Part shown: one piece after another, positions 35,603-45,505 of the stretch
Layout of the letters: the number at the start of each line of letters is the position of its first letter
Numbering within the stretch: position 1 is the first letter of the stretch
NCBI RefSeq assembly: GCF_003337275.1
Contig: NZ_QPJQ01000008.1
Coordinates: forward strand, 1 to 64,000
DNA length: 64,000 bases
Direction: 5' to 3'
Origin: Marinomonas foliarum
Lineage (GTDB): Bacteria; Pseudomonadota; Gammaproteobacteria; Pseudomonadales; Marinomonadaceae
Made by a program: the position numbers and the translations under genes
The notes under the pieces: generated by a model
Told to the model about the DNA's origin: nothing
The model's database searches: none
What the model saw: only the letters and a program-made list of their open reading frames with translations

Positions 35603-36628
35603 TTAACGAACTGGTGGCGCGTACATGATGCCGCCAGCTTCAGTCCATAGAGCGTTAAGACCACGTGGTAGATCTACTGGAGTAGATGGACCTACGTTGC
35701 GCTCAAACACTTCACCGTAGTTACCTACGTTAGCGATAATGTTGTAAGCCCAGTCAGCAGGAAGACCAAGTTGTGACCCCATATCACCTTCAACACCTAG
35801 TAGACGTTTGATGCCTGGGTCATTAGTTTCGCTTTTGACCTTGGCAACGTTTTTAGATGAGATGTCCATTTCTTCAGCGTTAACTTGAACAAACATTGAC
35901 CAAGTTACGATGTCTTTCCATTGGTTGTCGCCGTGACGAACAACAGGGCCAAGTGGTTCTTTAGAAATCGTTTCTGGAAGAATTACGTGAGCAGCTGGAT
36001 CTGCAAGCTTGGTACGGTGAGCCGCTAGACCAGATTTATCTGTAGTGTAAACGTCACAACGGCCTTGGTCGTATGCAGATAGTGCTTCGTCTGCTTTTTG
36101 TACGACAACTGGTACATAAGACAATTTGTTTTTACGGAAGAAATCCGCCATGTTCAATTCTGTGGTTGTACCTTGCTCAGTACAAACGGTTGCACCATCA
36201 AGATCCAACGCAGAAGTAACACCTAGATCTTTACGAACCATGAAGCCCTGACCGTCATAGAAGTTGACTGCGGTGAAGTCTAAGCCCAAAGAGGAATCAC
36301 GTGTGTAAGTCCAAGTAGTGTTACGAGCAAGAATATCAATTTCGCCAGACTGTAGCGCTGTGAAACGCTCTTTAGCAGAAAGAGGAGTGAATTTTACTTT
36401 TTGACCATCGCCAAAGATTGCAGAAGCAACAGCGCGACAAGCATCCACATCAATACCTGACCAGTTGCCTTTATCATCGGCATTGGAGAATCCTGGAACA
36501 CCATTACTTACACCACATTGAATAAAGCCTTTTGACTTAACATCATCAAGTGTTGCGGCAGCAGCACCGGTGCTTATGGTTGCTGCGATTGCAGCAGTCG
36601 AAAGTAGTTTACAAACATTCGATTTCAT
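35603..36628 (-). CDS. aapJ: General L-amino acid-binding protein AapJ
   Basis: Periplasmic receptor of the Aap importer (SBP family 3), 341 residues, with a Sec signal peptide ending TGAAAA. Conserved AapJ features are IQCGVSNGVPGFSNADDKG, the ligand-binding ILARNTTWTYTRDSSLG and NVGNYGEVFERNVG. In rhizobia this receptor has broad L-amino acid specificity; the same breadth here is inferred. It is the first gene of the operon, divergent from an Lrp regulator 554 bp away. Confidence 0.95.
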   Translation of the reverse strand: MKSNVCKLLSTAAIAATISTGAAAATLDDVKSKGFIQCGVSNGVPGFSNADDKGNWSGIDVDACRAVASAIFGDGQKVKFTPLSAKERFTALQSGEIDILARNTTWTYTRDSSLGLDFTAVNFYDGQGFMVRKDLGVTSALDLDGATVCTEQGTTTELNMADFFRKNKLSYVPVVVQKADEALSAYDQGRCDVYTTDKSGLAAHRTKLADPAAHVILPETISKEPLGPVVRHGDNQWKDIVTWSMFVQVNAEEMDISSKNVAKVKSETNDPGIKRLLGVEGDMGSQLGLPADWAYNIIANVGNYGEVFERNVGPSTPVDLPRGLNALWTEAGGIMYAPPVR

Positions 36629-37182
36629 TATATTGAGCCTCCCAGGCGTTTTTATATATGTTGTTATCTTGCTGAAATTTATAGTTCAGAGTTTTACGTC
36701 TGTGGTTAATAACGAAGCAAAGTTGATGCCAACATGTAATTATTCTTGTTGTTAGGTATATGCAGATGATTCTTCTAAAAGATCATCACATGCCCCTATA
36801 GAATTACTCTTTTGAGGCGTAGTCAAGGATAAACTGTAAGAAAACAGTTAGGAGATACTCATTTTTTACACCTTTTGCAGTGCCAAATGATGGCATTGAT
36901 AAAAATGTAAACAGCAGGTTTTTCTGATCGATGCTAGAGAATTCAGGGCTTCCCATCGCTATCGCTTTATTTTTATGCTCGTTTATGGGGCGTCGGTAGG
37001 AATTTTGTAAAGAATTATTGCGCTAAATGATTTTTTCGCATCATTTTAGTGCCTGAATGAAATCTACTGTGCTTAATTTGAATACCCACATGCAATATAA
37101 TGAATAAAGCACTTTCCATAATTTGTAATCTGCATGGTAGACTTAGTCATAAATTGAAGTCATGTAAGGAGATCCATATCAG
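36629..37182. other. Long intergenic region between aapJ and lrp
   Basis: These 554 AT-rich bases carry the divergent aapJ and lrp control regions. A short inverted repeat AACTGT..ACAGTT is seen near 36832-36849. I see no small gene or RNA structure that I can name. Binding of the adjacent Lrp protein here is plausible but not shown. Confidence 0.45.
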
Positions 37183-37659
37183 ATGGATAACTCAGCAAAA
37201 CCACTCGATCGCTTAGATAAAAAAATTCTTCGAGAATTACAAATTAATGGCCGTCTATCAAATGTAGAACTGGCAAGTCGCGTAGGGCTTAGTGCGACAC
37301 CTTGTTTGGAGCGAGTGCGTCGGCTTGAGCGTAATGGCTACATCACAGGTTACTGTGCTTTGGTTAATCCTAAAAAAGTAGACGCGGGACTGCTCGTGTT
37401 TGTAGAGATTCGACTTAAGACAACGTCTCCAGAAGGGTTTAACGAATTTAAAGCCGCCGTGACGGAAATTCCAGAAATATTGGAATGTCACTTAATTGCA
37501 GGGGATTTTGAATACCTTCTTAAAGCGCGAGTATCCAATATGGATTCGTATCGTCTTTTGCTCGGTGAAACATTATTGACGCTACCGCACGTTCGTGAAT
37601 CTCGTACCTACGTCGCGATGGAAGAAGTCAAAAATACTACGGTTGTAAATATTCCCTAA
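37183..37659 (+). CDS. lrp: Leucine-responsive regulatory protein (Lrp/AsnC family)
   Basis: A 158-residue global-type transcription factor. The N-terminal helix-turn-helix covers LDRLDKKILRELQINGRLSNVELASRVGLSATP, recognisable in pieces, followed by the RAM effector domain with ILECHLIAGDFEYLLKARV and a late VRESRTYVAMEEVK. It matches Lrp itself more than narrow AsnC proteins. The ribosome site AAGGAG is clear. It is transcribed away from the amino-acid importer aapJQMP, which makes that operon a natural target, by inference. Confidence 0.9.
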   Translation: MDNSAKPLDRLDKKILRELQINGRLSNVELASRVGLSATPCLERVRRLERNGYITGYCALVNPKKVDAGLLVFVEIRLKTTSPEGFNEFKAAVTEIPEILECHLIAGDFEYLLKARVSNMDSYRLLLGETLLTLPHVRESRTYVAMEEVKNTTVVNIP

Positions 37660-37698
37660 TTTTATCCTCATCGGCAATGCGGATAATATCAGTACATT

Positions 37699-39780
37699 TT
37701 AGACGTTCAAATACTGGTCATGGTTAGGCAACCAGCGTGATAACAGTGGGGAAACACACTCAGGATGGTGGCGGTACAGTAACGCCGCGGCTTTTTGAAC
37801 GTCATCAAGTAAGCCCTTATCTCGTTGTAAATCCGCTACTTTAAACTCCCAAAGTCCAGTTTGTCTTGTGCCAAGTAACTCTCCTGGGCCACGTAACTCA
37901 AGGTCTTTTTCCGCAATTTTAAAACCATCACTGGTTTCTCGCATGGTGGAAAGACGTTCTTTGCCCTGTTGCCCTAATGGCGCTTTATAAAGTAACACGC
38001 AATGACTGGCGGTTTGACCTCGACCCACACGACCACGTAATTGGTGAAGCTGTGCAAGCCCTAGGCGCTCAGGGTTTTCAATCACCATTAAACTTGAGTT
38101 AGGCACATCTACTCCCACTTCAATCACTGTGGTGGCAACCAATAGCTGAATCTCACCGGCCTTAAATCGGGCCATAATGTCGGCTTTATCTTGCGCTTTA
38201 AGCCGTCCATGCACCAAGCCAATGGATAAACCGCCAAGTTGCTCCTGTAGCAAAATCGCTGTGTCTTCCGCCGCTTGGCATTGCAGAGCTTCGGACTCTT
38301 CGATCAAGGTACAAACCCAATAAGCTTGTTTGCCTTCTTCGCAGGCGCTTTTCACTCGATCAATCACTTCTTGTCGACGCTGATCCGACACAACAATAGT
38401 ATTCACTGGTGTTCGCCCAGGCGGTAGCTCGTCGATGATGGAGCAATCTAAATCCGCATAAGCTGACATGGCTAAGGTTCGAGGAATTGGAGTGGCTGTC
38501 ATGATGAGCTGATGAGGTTGGAAGCCGTGTTTCATGCCCTTTTCGCGCAATGCCATACGTTGGTGCACGCCGAAGCGGTGCTGCTCATCAATAATTGCGA
38601 GAGCCAAGCGATCGAATTCGACGGTATCTTGAAATAACGCATGGGTGCCGACAATGATTTGTGCTGCACCAGAGGCGATATCAGCGAGTTCTTTTTCTCG
38701 CGTTTTACCTTTCAGCTTACCTATCATCCAAGCGACTCTTAAGCCGAGTGGCTCAAACCACTGGGTAAAATTTATATAGTGCTGCTCGGCAAGAATTTCG
38801 GTGGGCGCCATGATGGCAACTTGATAGCCCGCCTGTACGACAGAGGCGGCAGCTAACGCGGCGACCAAGGTTTTCCCTGATCCTACGTCGCCTTGTACCA
38901 AGCGAAGCATAGGATGCCCTGAACCGAGATCCTTAAGGATTTCCTGGAAAACGCGATTCTGAGCATTCGTTGGTGAAAAGGGAAGTTGCTGTAAAAGGCG
39001 CTGGCTGAGCTCTCCTGCAGTTTGCACTTGGATTGCAGCGTCTTGCTTGGCTTTCACTCGCTTGCCAATCAGAGAAAGCTGATGCGCCATAAGCTCTTCA
39101 AAAGATAGGCGATATTGCGCGGGATGGCTTCCTGATCGCAACAATTCTAGATTGGCTTCTTTGGATGGATGATGGAGAAAGTGAATAGCATCGCTCAATG
39201 GTGGCAAGCTGAATTGGGTGCGGATTTCGTCTGGCAGCCATTCTTGTAGATTGTATGGCGTTAAACGTTCTAAGGCTTGCTCACAGAGTTGGCGGATTTT
39301 AGTTTGGGTTAAACCGTCGGTGAGCGGATAGATGGGCGTAAGTTGAGCCGTTTCTACTTGTGTCTCGTCGTCACCAATCACCTTGTATTCTGGGTGATAA
39401 ATTTCAAAGCCAGTACTGCCTCGACGGATTTCACCAAAACAACGAACTCGCTTGCCGGATTCTAGCTGCTTCTTTTGTGCGGCGGAAAAGTGAAAGAAGC
39501 GCAAACACAGGGTGCCTGTATGATCTTTGATGCGGCACAATAAACTGCGTCGTTTGCCCATTTTGACTTCACAGCCGGTGACTTGGCCTTCGACTACAGC
39601 TTCGTCACCAAAGCGTAGCTGTCCTATTGGCACAACACGGGTTCTGTCTTGGTAGCGAATGGGTAAATGAAACAGCAAATCCTGAACTGTATTCAAATGC
39701 AGTTTTGCCAGCTTTTCAGCCATGGCATCGCCAACGCCTTTAAGCTCTCTAACGTCCTGAGTGTTTAATCCATCCATCAT
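37699..39780 (-). CDS. recG: ATP-dependent DNA helicase RecG
   Basis: Branched-DNA helicase that processes stalled forks and recombination intermediates. The 693 residues comprise the N-terminal wedge/OB region (GVGDAMAEKLAKLHLNTVQDLL early on), then the SF2 motor with Walker A GDVGSGKT, motif II DEQHRFG, motif III TATPIPRT and motif VI QLRGRVGRG. The length is standard. It follows oxyR by 9 bp on the same strand, the order seen in Pseudomonas. Confidence 0.97.
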   Translation of the reverse strand: MMDGLNTQDVRELKGVGDAMAEKLAKLHLNTVQDLLFHLPIRYQDRTRVVPIGQLRFGDEAVVEGQVTGCEVKMGKRRSLLCRIKDHTGTLCLRFFHFSAAQKKQLESGKRVRCFGEIRRGSTGFEIYHPEYKVIGDDETQVETAQLTPIYPLTDGLTQTKIRQLCEQALERLTPYNLQEWLPDEIRTQFSLPPLSDAIHFLHHPSKEANLELLRSGSHPAQYRLSFEELMAHQLSLIGKRVKAKQDAAIQVQTAGELSQRLLQQLPFSPTNAQNRVFQEILKDLGSGHPMLRLVQGDVGSGKTLVAALAAASVVQAGYQVAIMAPTEILAEQHYINFTQWFEPLGLRVAWMIGKLKGKTREKELADIASGAAQIIVGTHALFQDTVEFDRLALAIIDEQHRFGVHQRMALREKGMKHGFQPHQLIMTATPIPRTLAMSAYADLDCSIIDELPPGRTPVNTIVVSDQRRQEVIDRVKSACEEGKQAYWVCTLIEESEALQCQAAEDTAILLQEQLGGLSIGLVHGRLKAQDKADIMARFKAGEIQLLVATTVIEVGVDVPNSSLMVIENPERLGLAQLHQLRGRVGRGQTASHCVLLYKAPLGQQGKERLSTMRETSDGFKIAEKDLELRGPGELLGTRQTGLWEFKVADLQRDKGLLDDVQKAAALLYRHHPECVSPLLSRWLPNHDQYLNV

Positions 39781-39789
39781 GCCGGAACT

Positions 39790-40695
39790 CTATAACTTAA
39801 GGTGCTTGCTGGCATCGCGAATGGATTGGCTCAAGGCTTCAATGGCTTTCGGTCGAGGGAAGCTAGCGCGCCATGCTAAAGCGACGGTACGCTTCGGCGC
39901 TGGCTCCGTGAAAGGGCGAACTTCTAGCATATCATGATTAATATTGGTCACGGCGGATTTTGGCAATACAGTCACCCCTAATCCTGATGCCACCATGTAA
40001 CGGATGGTTTCTAACGAGCTGCCATTAACGATAGTACGACCATCACCATATTCCCCTTCGTTTACTAGTGGGCAGGCTTCTAGTACCTGCTCGCTAAAAC
40101 AATGGCCTTTACCAAGTAGTAGTAAGTTATCGGTAGAAAGCTGATCGGTTTCTATGTGCGATAACTTTGTCCATGGGTGGTTTTTGGGCATCAGCACAAC
40201 AAATTCTTCTTCGTAAATCGGCTGAGTGACCACATCTGGCTCGCGGAAGGGCAGAGCGACAATAATGGCGTCTAACTCGCCGTTACGTAGTTTCGGACGT
40301 AAATTTTCGGTGAGGTCCTCTTCAATGGACAATGGCATATCAGAGGCGGCAGTGTGCAAAGCTGGAATCATAAAGGGAAACAAATAGGGGGCGATAGTAT
40401 AAATAGCGCCGACTCTTAGAGGTCCTTTCAACTGGTTTTTACCAGATGTTGCTAACTCTTTAATCATGTTGGCTTGATCTAGCACTCGCTTAGCTTGAGT
40501 GATGATCTGTTCGCCTAAAGGTGTGATATAAACGGAGCTTTTGCTGCGTTCAAAAATCGCCGTACCGAGCTCTTCTTCGAGCTTTTTCACAGCAACACTT
40601 AACGTTGGTTGCGATACATAACAGCGATCGGCAGCACGGCCAAAATGTTTTTCATCCGCTAGCATTACAATGTATTTCAATTCCGTTAATGTCAT
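39790..40695 (-). CDS. oxyR: Peroxide-sensing LysR-type regulator OxyR
   Basis: A 301-residue LysR-family activator with the redox pair Cys199 and Cys208 (GHCFSEQVLEACP), numbered exactly as in E. coli OxyR. The N-terminal HTH reads MTLTELKYIVMLADEKHFGRAA in outline. It should activate peroxide defence genes after forming the Cys199-Cys208 disulfide. It is divergent from the SDR-like gene at 40806 and co-directional with recG. Confidence 0.95.
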   Translation of the reverse strand: MTLTELKYIVMLADEKHFGRAADRCYVSQPTLSVAVKKLEEELGTAIFERSKSSVYITPLGEQIITQAKRVLDQANMIKELATSGKNQLKGPLRVGAIYTIAPYLFPFMIPALHTAASDMPLSIEEDLTENLRPKLRNGELDAIIVALPFREPDVVTQPIYEEEFVVLMPKNHPWTKLSHIETDQLSTDNLLLLGKGHCFSEQVLEACPLVNEGEYGDGRTIVNGSSLETIRYMVASGLGVTVLPKSAVTNINHDMLEVRPFTEPAPKRTVALAWRASFPRPKAIEALSQSIRDASKHLKL

Positions 40696-40805
40696 AGCAC
40701 ACCTTTCACCTTGGCTGATTCATTGTTAATAACTATGATAATACATAATTTGATAAAGTATACTCGTAAGCGAAAAATTCTGTCTAAGCACCCAGGAGAA
40801 AAGAT

Positions 40806-41648
40806 ATGGCAAAAATTTTGATCGCTGGCTGCGGGGATTTAGGTTCTGGTGTAGCCACTGAGTTGGTGGCACAAGGTCATCGTGTTACTGGTATTCGTCG
40901 GACTAAGTCAGACTTTCCTGCTGGCGTTGAAGGTATTACGGGCGACTTAGTCGATATGTCTGATGACATGCTGCCTGATGTGGATGTGGTGTTTTTAATC
41001 ATGACACCTAATGGCCGCACAGAAAGTGCCTATCGCACGGCCTACTTCGACACGGCCCAAACATTGATCCGCCGTTACCAATCTGTTGCTACGCCACCGA
41101 AGGTGTTTTTCATCTCAAGTACCAGCGTCTATGGGCAAAGCCAAGGCGAGTGGATTGACGAAGCTACACTAGCACAGCCAACATCGGCTACTGCTAAGGT
41201 GTTACTCGAAACTGAGCAATCTTTAGCGGCTGCATTTTCTAGCGTATCAGTGCGTTGCTCTGGCATTTATGGTTCAGGGCGTTATCGGTTACTAGAAACC
41301 GTTTTAAGCGAAAGTGACTGGGGAGCGAACAGCTGGACCAATCGCATTCACCGCGACGATGTGGTTGCAGCACTAGTGTTGCTGGCGAACTGTGCTTTAA
41401 GCGAAAAGCAATTGCCTGCGCACGTTATTGTGACGGATCAAACGCCTGTTTCCATGTGGGAAGTAAAGTTGTGGCTGGCGACGAGTCTTGGCGTCAAAGT
41501 AGCGGTGAATGGCGGTGAAGGTTTTGCTCCCACTTCAGGTAAGCGTCTTCAAGGCCAGTATCTTTTATCACAAGGTTGGCTATTGCAGTATCCAAGCTAT
41601 GTGACAGGCTATAGTGAATTGTTGCGAGAATTTAAAACTTTGCGATAA
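40806..41648 (+). CDS. NAD(P)-binding epimerase-like protein (YeeZ-like extended SDR)
   Basis: A 280-residue Rossmann-fold protein with the nucleotide motif AGCGDLGSGVA at residues 7-17 and SSTSVYGQSQGEW near the usual YxxxK region. The Tyr of VYG is present, but the Lys four residues on is not (YGQSQ). Its shape matches the E. coli YeeZ group, whose function is poorly known. The start has GGAGAA upstream and shares the intergenic region with oxyR, so redox control is possible but unproven. A bidirectional terminator follows. Confidence 0.8.
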   Translation: MAKILIAGCGDLGSGVATELVAQGHRVTGIRRTKSDFPAGVEGITGDLVDMSDDMLPDVDVVFLIMTPNGRTESAYRTAYFDTAQTLIRRYQSVATPPKVFFISSTSVYGQSQGEWIDEATLAQPTSATAKVLLETEQSLAAAFSSVSVRCSGIYGSGRYRLLETVLSESDWGANSWTNRIHRDDVVAALVLLANCALSEKQLPAHVIVTDQTPVSMWEVKLWLATSLGVKVAVNGGEGFAPTSGKRLQGQYLLSQGWLLQYPSYVTGYSELLREFKTLR

Positions 41649-41671
41649 ATACCACTCGAAAAAATAGACAT

Positions 41672-41699
41672 AAAAAAAGAGGCCGTAGCCTCTTTTTTT
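41672..41699. terminator. Bidirectional terminator between SDR-like gene and ridA
   Basis: A compact hairpin AAAAAAAGAGGC - CGTA - GCCTCTTTTTTT with A and T runs on either side, ideal for both converging genes. Confidence 0.93.
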
Positions 41700-41720
41700 A
41701 TCAGTATCAAAGCGAAGAAA

Positions 41721-42107
41721 TTAGTCTTCCAACACCATAATACCTTCAATTTCTACTTGAACGCCTTTTGGTAAAGCACGAACGCCCATTGCGGCGCGAG
41801 CTGGGTAAGGCTCTTTTACGAACTGAGTCATCACTTCGTTAACTGTGGCGAAGTTGCCTAAGTCAGTCATGAAAATGTTAAATTTCACAACGTTTTCTAA
41901 AGAACCGCCAGCGGCTTCGCATACTGCTTGTAGGTTTTTGAAAACTTGCGTTGTTTGTTCAACGATGTCTTCGCTGATGATTTCCATAGTTTCTGGAACC
42001 AAAGGAATTTGGCCAGACAAATACACTGTATTGCCAGCACGTACGGCTTGAGAATATGGGCCGATAGCGGCTGGTGCGTTTTCAGTGTGAATCACTTGCT
42101 TTGACAT
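41721..42107 (-). CDS. ridA: Enamine/imine deaminase RidA
   Basis: A 128-residue YjgF/YER057c/UK114 protein that hydrolyses reactive 2-aminoacrylate and related enamines. The signature [21 protein letters not shown] near the C-terminus includes the catalytic-type Arg, and [20 protein letters not shown] near the N-terminus is typical. It follows spoT by 54 bp, as in Pseudomonas. Confidence 0.96.
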   Translation of the reverse strand: MSKQVIHTENAPAAIGPYSQAVRAGNTVYLSGQIPLVPETMEIISEDIVEQTTQVFKNLQAVCEAAGGSLENVVKFNIFMTDLGNFATVNEVMTQFVKEPYPARAAMGVRALPKGVQVEIEGIMVLED

Positions 42108-42161
42108 AAATACGTATCCTATTTTCTAGACGGTGATAAACAAAAGATAAATCAAGGTCGA

Positions 42162-44279
42162 CTAACGTCCTACAATGGTTTCGCGAGTGACTTTTTCGAC
42201 ACAACGAACCGCTTTAATACGACGCATCACATCCGCTAAGCCTACGCGACTAGAAATGGTGATGCTTAACCGTAAGCGACTGACTCGGCCTCGTTCAATA
42301 ATATCAAGGTTCGATACTTGGAAATCAGTGTCGCTGATTGAGCTGGCGATTTTAGCCACTGCACCACGTTCATTGATGTAGGTAACAATGAGGCTAATGT
42401 GTAGCTCTTCTTCGATCTCTTTACCCCACGCCATATGAATAAAGCGTTCAGGATTAGATAAATGGTCTTGAACGTTCGGGCAATTAAGGTGGTGAATGAT
42501 GATGCCTTTATCCACTTGTACATAACCCACAATTGGGTCACCAGGAATAGGAGCGCAGCATTTGGCATAAGAAATAAGCATGCCTTCAGAGCCATTCACC
42601 TTAAAGGACTTCGGCGTGACTAGCGTGTCTTCATCAATGTTCGGGAAGAGCTCGCGAGCCACCAAATAGCCAACATGGCGGCCTTTGCCGATAGACTCTA
42701 ATAAGTCATCTAGTGACGCCAGTTGGTGAGTTTCTAATACTTGCGCAATTTGCTCTATCGTGAGTTCTTCAACATTGGTTTTGAACGTATTTAAAGATCG
42801 AGTTAACAGACGATGTCCAATAGATATGGCATTTTCGCGTTGTTTGTCTTTTAAATAGTGACGAATGTTCGTTCGCGCTTTACCTGTAATCGCAAAACTT
42901 AACCAAGCGACGTTTGGTTGAGCATTTTTTGCCGTGATGATTTCAACTGTTTGTCCGCTTTCTAATTGCGTACTTAATGGCGCAAGGCGACGATTTATTC
43001 GGCAAGAGATGCAGGTGTTACCGATTTCTGTGTGGACGCCATAAGCAAAGTCGACAGGTGTTGCGCCGGAAGGTAATTCAATAATCTGACCGTTAGGTGT
43101 AAAGACATACACTTCGTCTGGAAATAAGTCACTTTTCACGTTATCGACAAATTCGACGGGATTACGCGCTTTTTGCTGAATCTCTAATAGGCTTTTCACC
43201 CATTTCGTTGCCCGATCATGGTTACTCGGCATGTTAGACGTGCCGCTGACCTTGTAAGCCCAATGGGCTGCAATGCCATTATTCGCAACCAAATCCATTT
43301 CTTCTGTGCGTATTTGAACTTCCATCGGTATGCCGTTGGTGCCTAATACTGTGGTATGAAGAGATTGGTAACCATTGGATTTTGGGACAGCAATATAGTC
43401 TTTGAAACGACCTTCAATTGGTTTGAAGATGGCGTGAATAACGCCAAGAATTCGATAACAACTATCATGACGATCTGTCACGATACGTACGCCCATCACG
43501 TCCATGATCTCATCTAAGGAGCGACGCTTTTTGTCCATCTTTTGATAGATGCTGTAAATATGTTTTTCTCGAACGCTGATGCTAGCTTCTATATAATCTG
43601 CAGCCAGTTCGGATCGGATAGTATCTTCAAGCTTTTGGGTGTCTTTAATGCGCTGTTGGCCATACTTTTTATGGATAGCTTTTTGCAGCATGCGGGCACG
43701 CATAGGGTAGTAAGCTTGGAAGGCAAGGGATTCTAAAGCAACCCGAACGTTGTACATGCCTAGACGATTCGCAATCGGTGCATAAATGTCTAATGTTTCG
43801 CGGGCAATACGGCGTTTTTTGTGGGCTGGCATGGCATCGAGTGTGCGCATGTTATGTAAACGGTCTGCCAACTTAACCAAAATGACGCGAATATCATCAG
43901 CCATGGCCATGGCCATTTTTTGGAAGTTATGGGCTTGCTTTTCGACTTGGCTATTGAATTCCAAATGCGTAAGCTTACTTACGCCATCGACTAATCCTGC
44001 AACGCCTTCACCAAATTGCTCGGTAAGCGCTTCACGACTGATGCCTGTGTCTTCAATAACATCATGTAGTAGTGCCGCTGTCAGTCCATCACAATCCATT
44101 CGAAGTTCCGACAGAATTTCGGCGACAGCGAGAGGATGGGTGACATAGGGTTCGCCACTTTTGCGCTTTTGCCCATCGTGGGCTTGTTCAGCGTAATAGT
44201 AAGCGCGTTTAACCTTGGCTATTTGCTCGTATGGCAAATACTGACTGAGAGTCAGTGCTAAATCTTCAATGGTATACAT
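42162..44279 (-). CDS. spoT: Bifunctional (p)ppGpp synthetase/hydrolase SpoT
   Basis: Controls the stringent-response alarmone. The 705 residues show the HD hydrolase (LTAALLHDVIEDT, His72-Asp73), the RelA/SpoT synthetase region (VMGVRIVTDRHDSCYRILG, then YIAVPKSNGYQSLHTT), TGS (VYVFTPNGQIIELPSGATPVDFAY) and a C-terminal ACT domain (ERGAVAKIASSISDTD). The hydrolase motif is intact; synthetase activity is usual but weak in SpoT. It lies between rpoZ and ridA in a conserved operon. Confidence 0.97.
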   Translation of the reverse strand: MYTIEDLALTLSQYLPYEQIAKVKRAYYYAEQAHDGQKRKSGEPYVTHPLAVAEILSELRMDCDGLTAALLHDVIEDTGISREALTEQFGEGVAGLVDGVSKLTHLEFNSQVEKQAHNFQKMAMAMADDIRVILVKLADRLHNMRTLDAMPAHKKRRIARETLDIYAPIANRLGMYNVRVALESLAFQAYYPMRARMLQKAIHKKYGQQRIKDTQKLEDTIRSELAADYIEASISVREKHIYSIYQKMDKKRRSLDEIMDVMGVRIVTDRHDSCYRILGVIHAIFKPIEGRFKDYIAVPKSNGYQSLHTTVLGTNGIPMEVQIRTEEMDLVANNGIAAHWAYKVSGTSNMPSNHDRATKWVKSLLEIQQKARNPVEFVDNVKSDLFPDEVYVFTPNGQIIELPSGATPVDFAYGVHTEIGNTCISCRINRRLAPLSTQLESGQTVEIITAKNAQPNVAWLSFAITGKARTNIRHYLKDKQRENAISIGHRLLTRSLNTFKTNVEELTIEQIAQVLETHQLASLDDLLESIGKGRHVGYLVARELFPNIDEDTLVTPKSFKVNGSEGMLISYAKCCAPIPGDPIVGYVQVDKGIIIHHLNCPNVQDHLSNPERFIHMAWGKEIEEELHISLIVTYINERGAVAKIASSISDTDFQVSNLDIIERGRVSRLRLSITISSRVGLADVMRRIKAVRCVEKVTRETIVGR

Positions 44280-44341
44280 CGCTCACCTCTCTAGGCAGAA
44301 AAAGAAGTGCGATAGATGTGATATGAGCGACACCATAGAGA

Positions 44342-44566
44342 TTAAAACTCGTGTAATGGACGCTTTTGTTGATCAATATTATGCGCATTGATCAAGTTTT
44401 CAGCAATTTCACGAAGTGCAACTACAGTCACTTTATCGCCTTCTAAAGGCACTTTTGCGTCTTCGCCGCCAGTGGCAAGTTGACGAGCGCGTTTTGAAGC
44501 GACCATCACTAGTTCAAAGCGGTTATCAACGTTTTCTAAACAATCTTCTACGGTAACTCGAGCCAT
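44342..44566 (-). CDS. rpoZ: RNA polymerase omega subunit
   Basis: The 74-residue omega subunit, which helps assemble RNA polymerase and forms part of a ppGpp site. [20 protein letters not shown] and [11 protein letters not shown] are diagnostic. Its place between gmk and spoT is conserved. Confidence 0.97.
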   Translation of the reverse strand: MARVTVEDCLENVDNRFELVMVASKRARQLATGGEDAKVPLEGDKVTVVALREIAENLINAHNIDQQKRPLHEF

Positions 44567-44623
44567 TTTGACCTCTGTGTTCGGTTATCTATTTTTCCAA
44601 GGGTAATTCTACTTAACGGCTTC

Positions 44624-45247
44624 TTATAATGACAAGAGATCATTTATAAGATTGCCATGTTTTTCACGCATTACTGTGGTTTTTGAGCGCATTGCGGTGA
44701 AAATCGACTGTAATTGAGAAAGCGCTGTATCAAAGTCATCGTTAACGATAGCAAAATCGTACTCATCGTAGTGTGACATTTCGTTTACTGCTTTGCTCAT
44801 ACGTCTTTGAATGACGTCGTCAGAGTCGGTGCCTCTTCCTCGTAAACGTTCTTCTAGCGCATTCAACGAAGGAGGGAGAATAAAGATTCCAAGTGCTTCT
44901 GGGTAAAGTTGGCGAACTTGACGAGCGCCTTGCCAGTCAATTTCTAAGATGACATCTAAACCTTGCTCTAGCATGCTGAAAACAGAGGTTTTTGACGTGC
45001 CGTAATAGTTATCAAATACCTGAGCATGTTCGAAGAACGCGTCATCGGCAATCATATCTAAAAAGTCTTCGACGTCAGTGAAATAGTACTCTCTACCATG
45101 CTCTTCGCCTTTTCTGGCCTCGCGCGTGGTATGAGAAATAGAAATTCGCACATTCTTGTCTTGACTTAGTAGCGCCTTATACAAGGTCGATTTACCCGCA
45201 CCAGATGGCGCCGATAAGATGAATAAATTGCCTTTATGTTTGTCCAT
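44624..45247 (-). CDS. gmk: Guanylate kinase
   Basis: Phosphorylates GMP to GDP. The 207 residues contain the P-loop [12 protein letters not shown] (about 12-23), SHTTREARKGEEHGREYYF and LEIDWQGARQV of the GMP-binding and lid regions. It is the first gene of gmk-rpoZ-spoT-ridA here. In Pseudomonas yicC lies directly upstream; here yicC is 18.6 kb away. Confidence 0.97.
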   Translation of the reverse strand: MDKHKGNLFILSAPSGAGKSTLYKALLSQDKNVRISISHTTREARKGEEHGREYYFTDVEDFLDMIADDAFFEHAQVFDNYYGTSKTSVFSMLEQGLDVILEIDWQGARQVRQLYPEALGIFILPPSLNALEERLRGRGTDSDDVIQRRMSKAVNEMSHYDEYDFAIVNDDFDTALSQLQSIFTAMRSKTTVMREKHGNLINDLLSL

Positions 45248-45505
45248 AGGGTTCTTTTAATCCGCCTGTCGATGTCTTTTCAACGTTTTACTATACCACA
45301 AACATTTACTTTAAATGTCCGTTATCGGCTTATCAGTTTTTATTGAAAAAATTACGTTTTTTCATGCCGCTTATGGACATTATCGAGTTACAAAAAAACT
45401 TTCTAATTTAGAGGTTATTTTCTTAAATACAGCTAGGCTGTTAGTAGGTAAACAGTATATTTGTATAAACGTAACATATTCGGAATAACACGGATGGGAA
45501 GTAAG

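Noticed and set aside
45315..45379. Inverted repeat ATGTCC...GGC / GCC...GGACAT upstream of the EAL regulator
   Set aside because: Only 11 of 15 positions pair and the arms are about 35 bases apart; too weak to call an operator.
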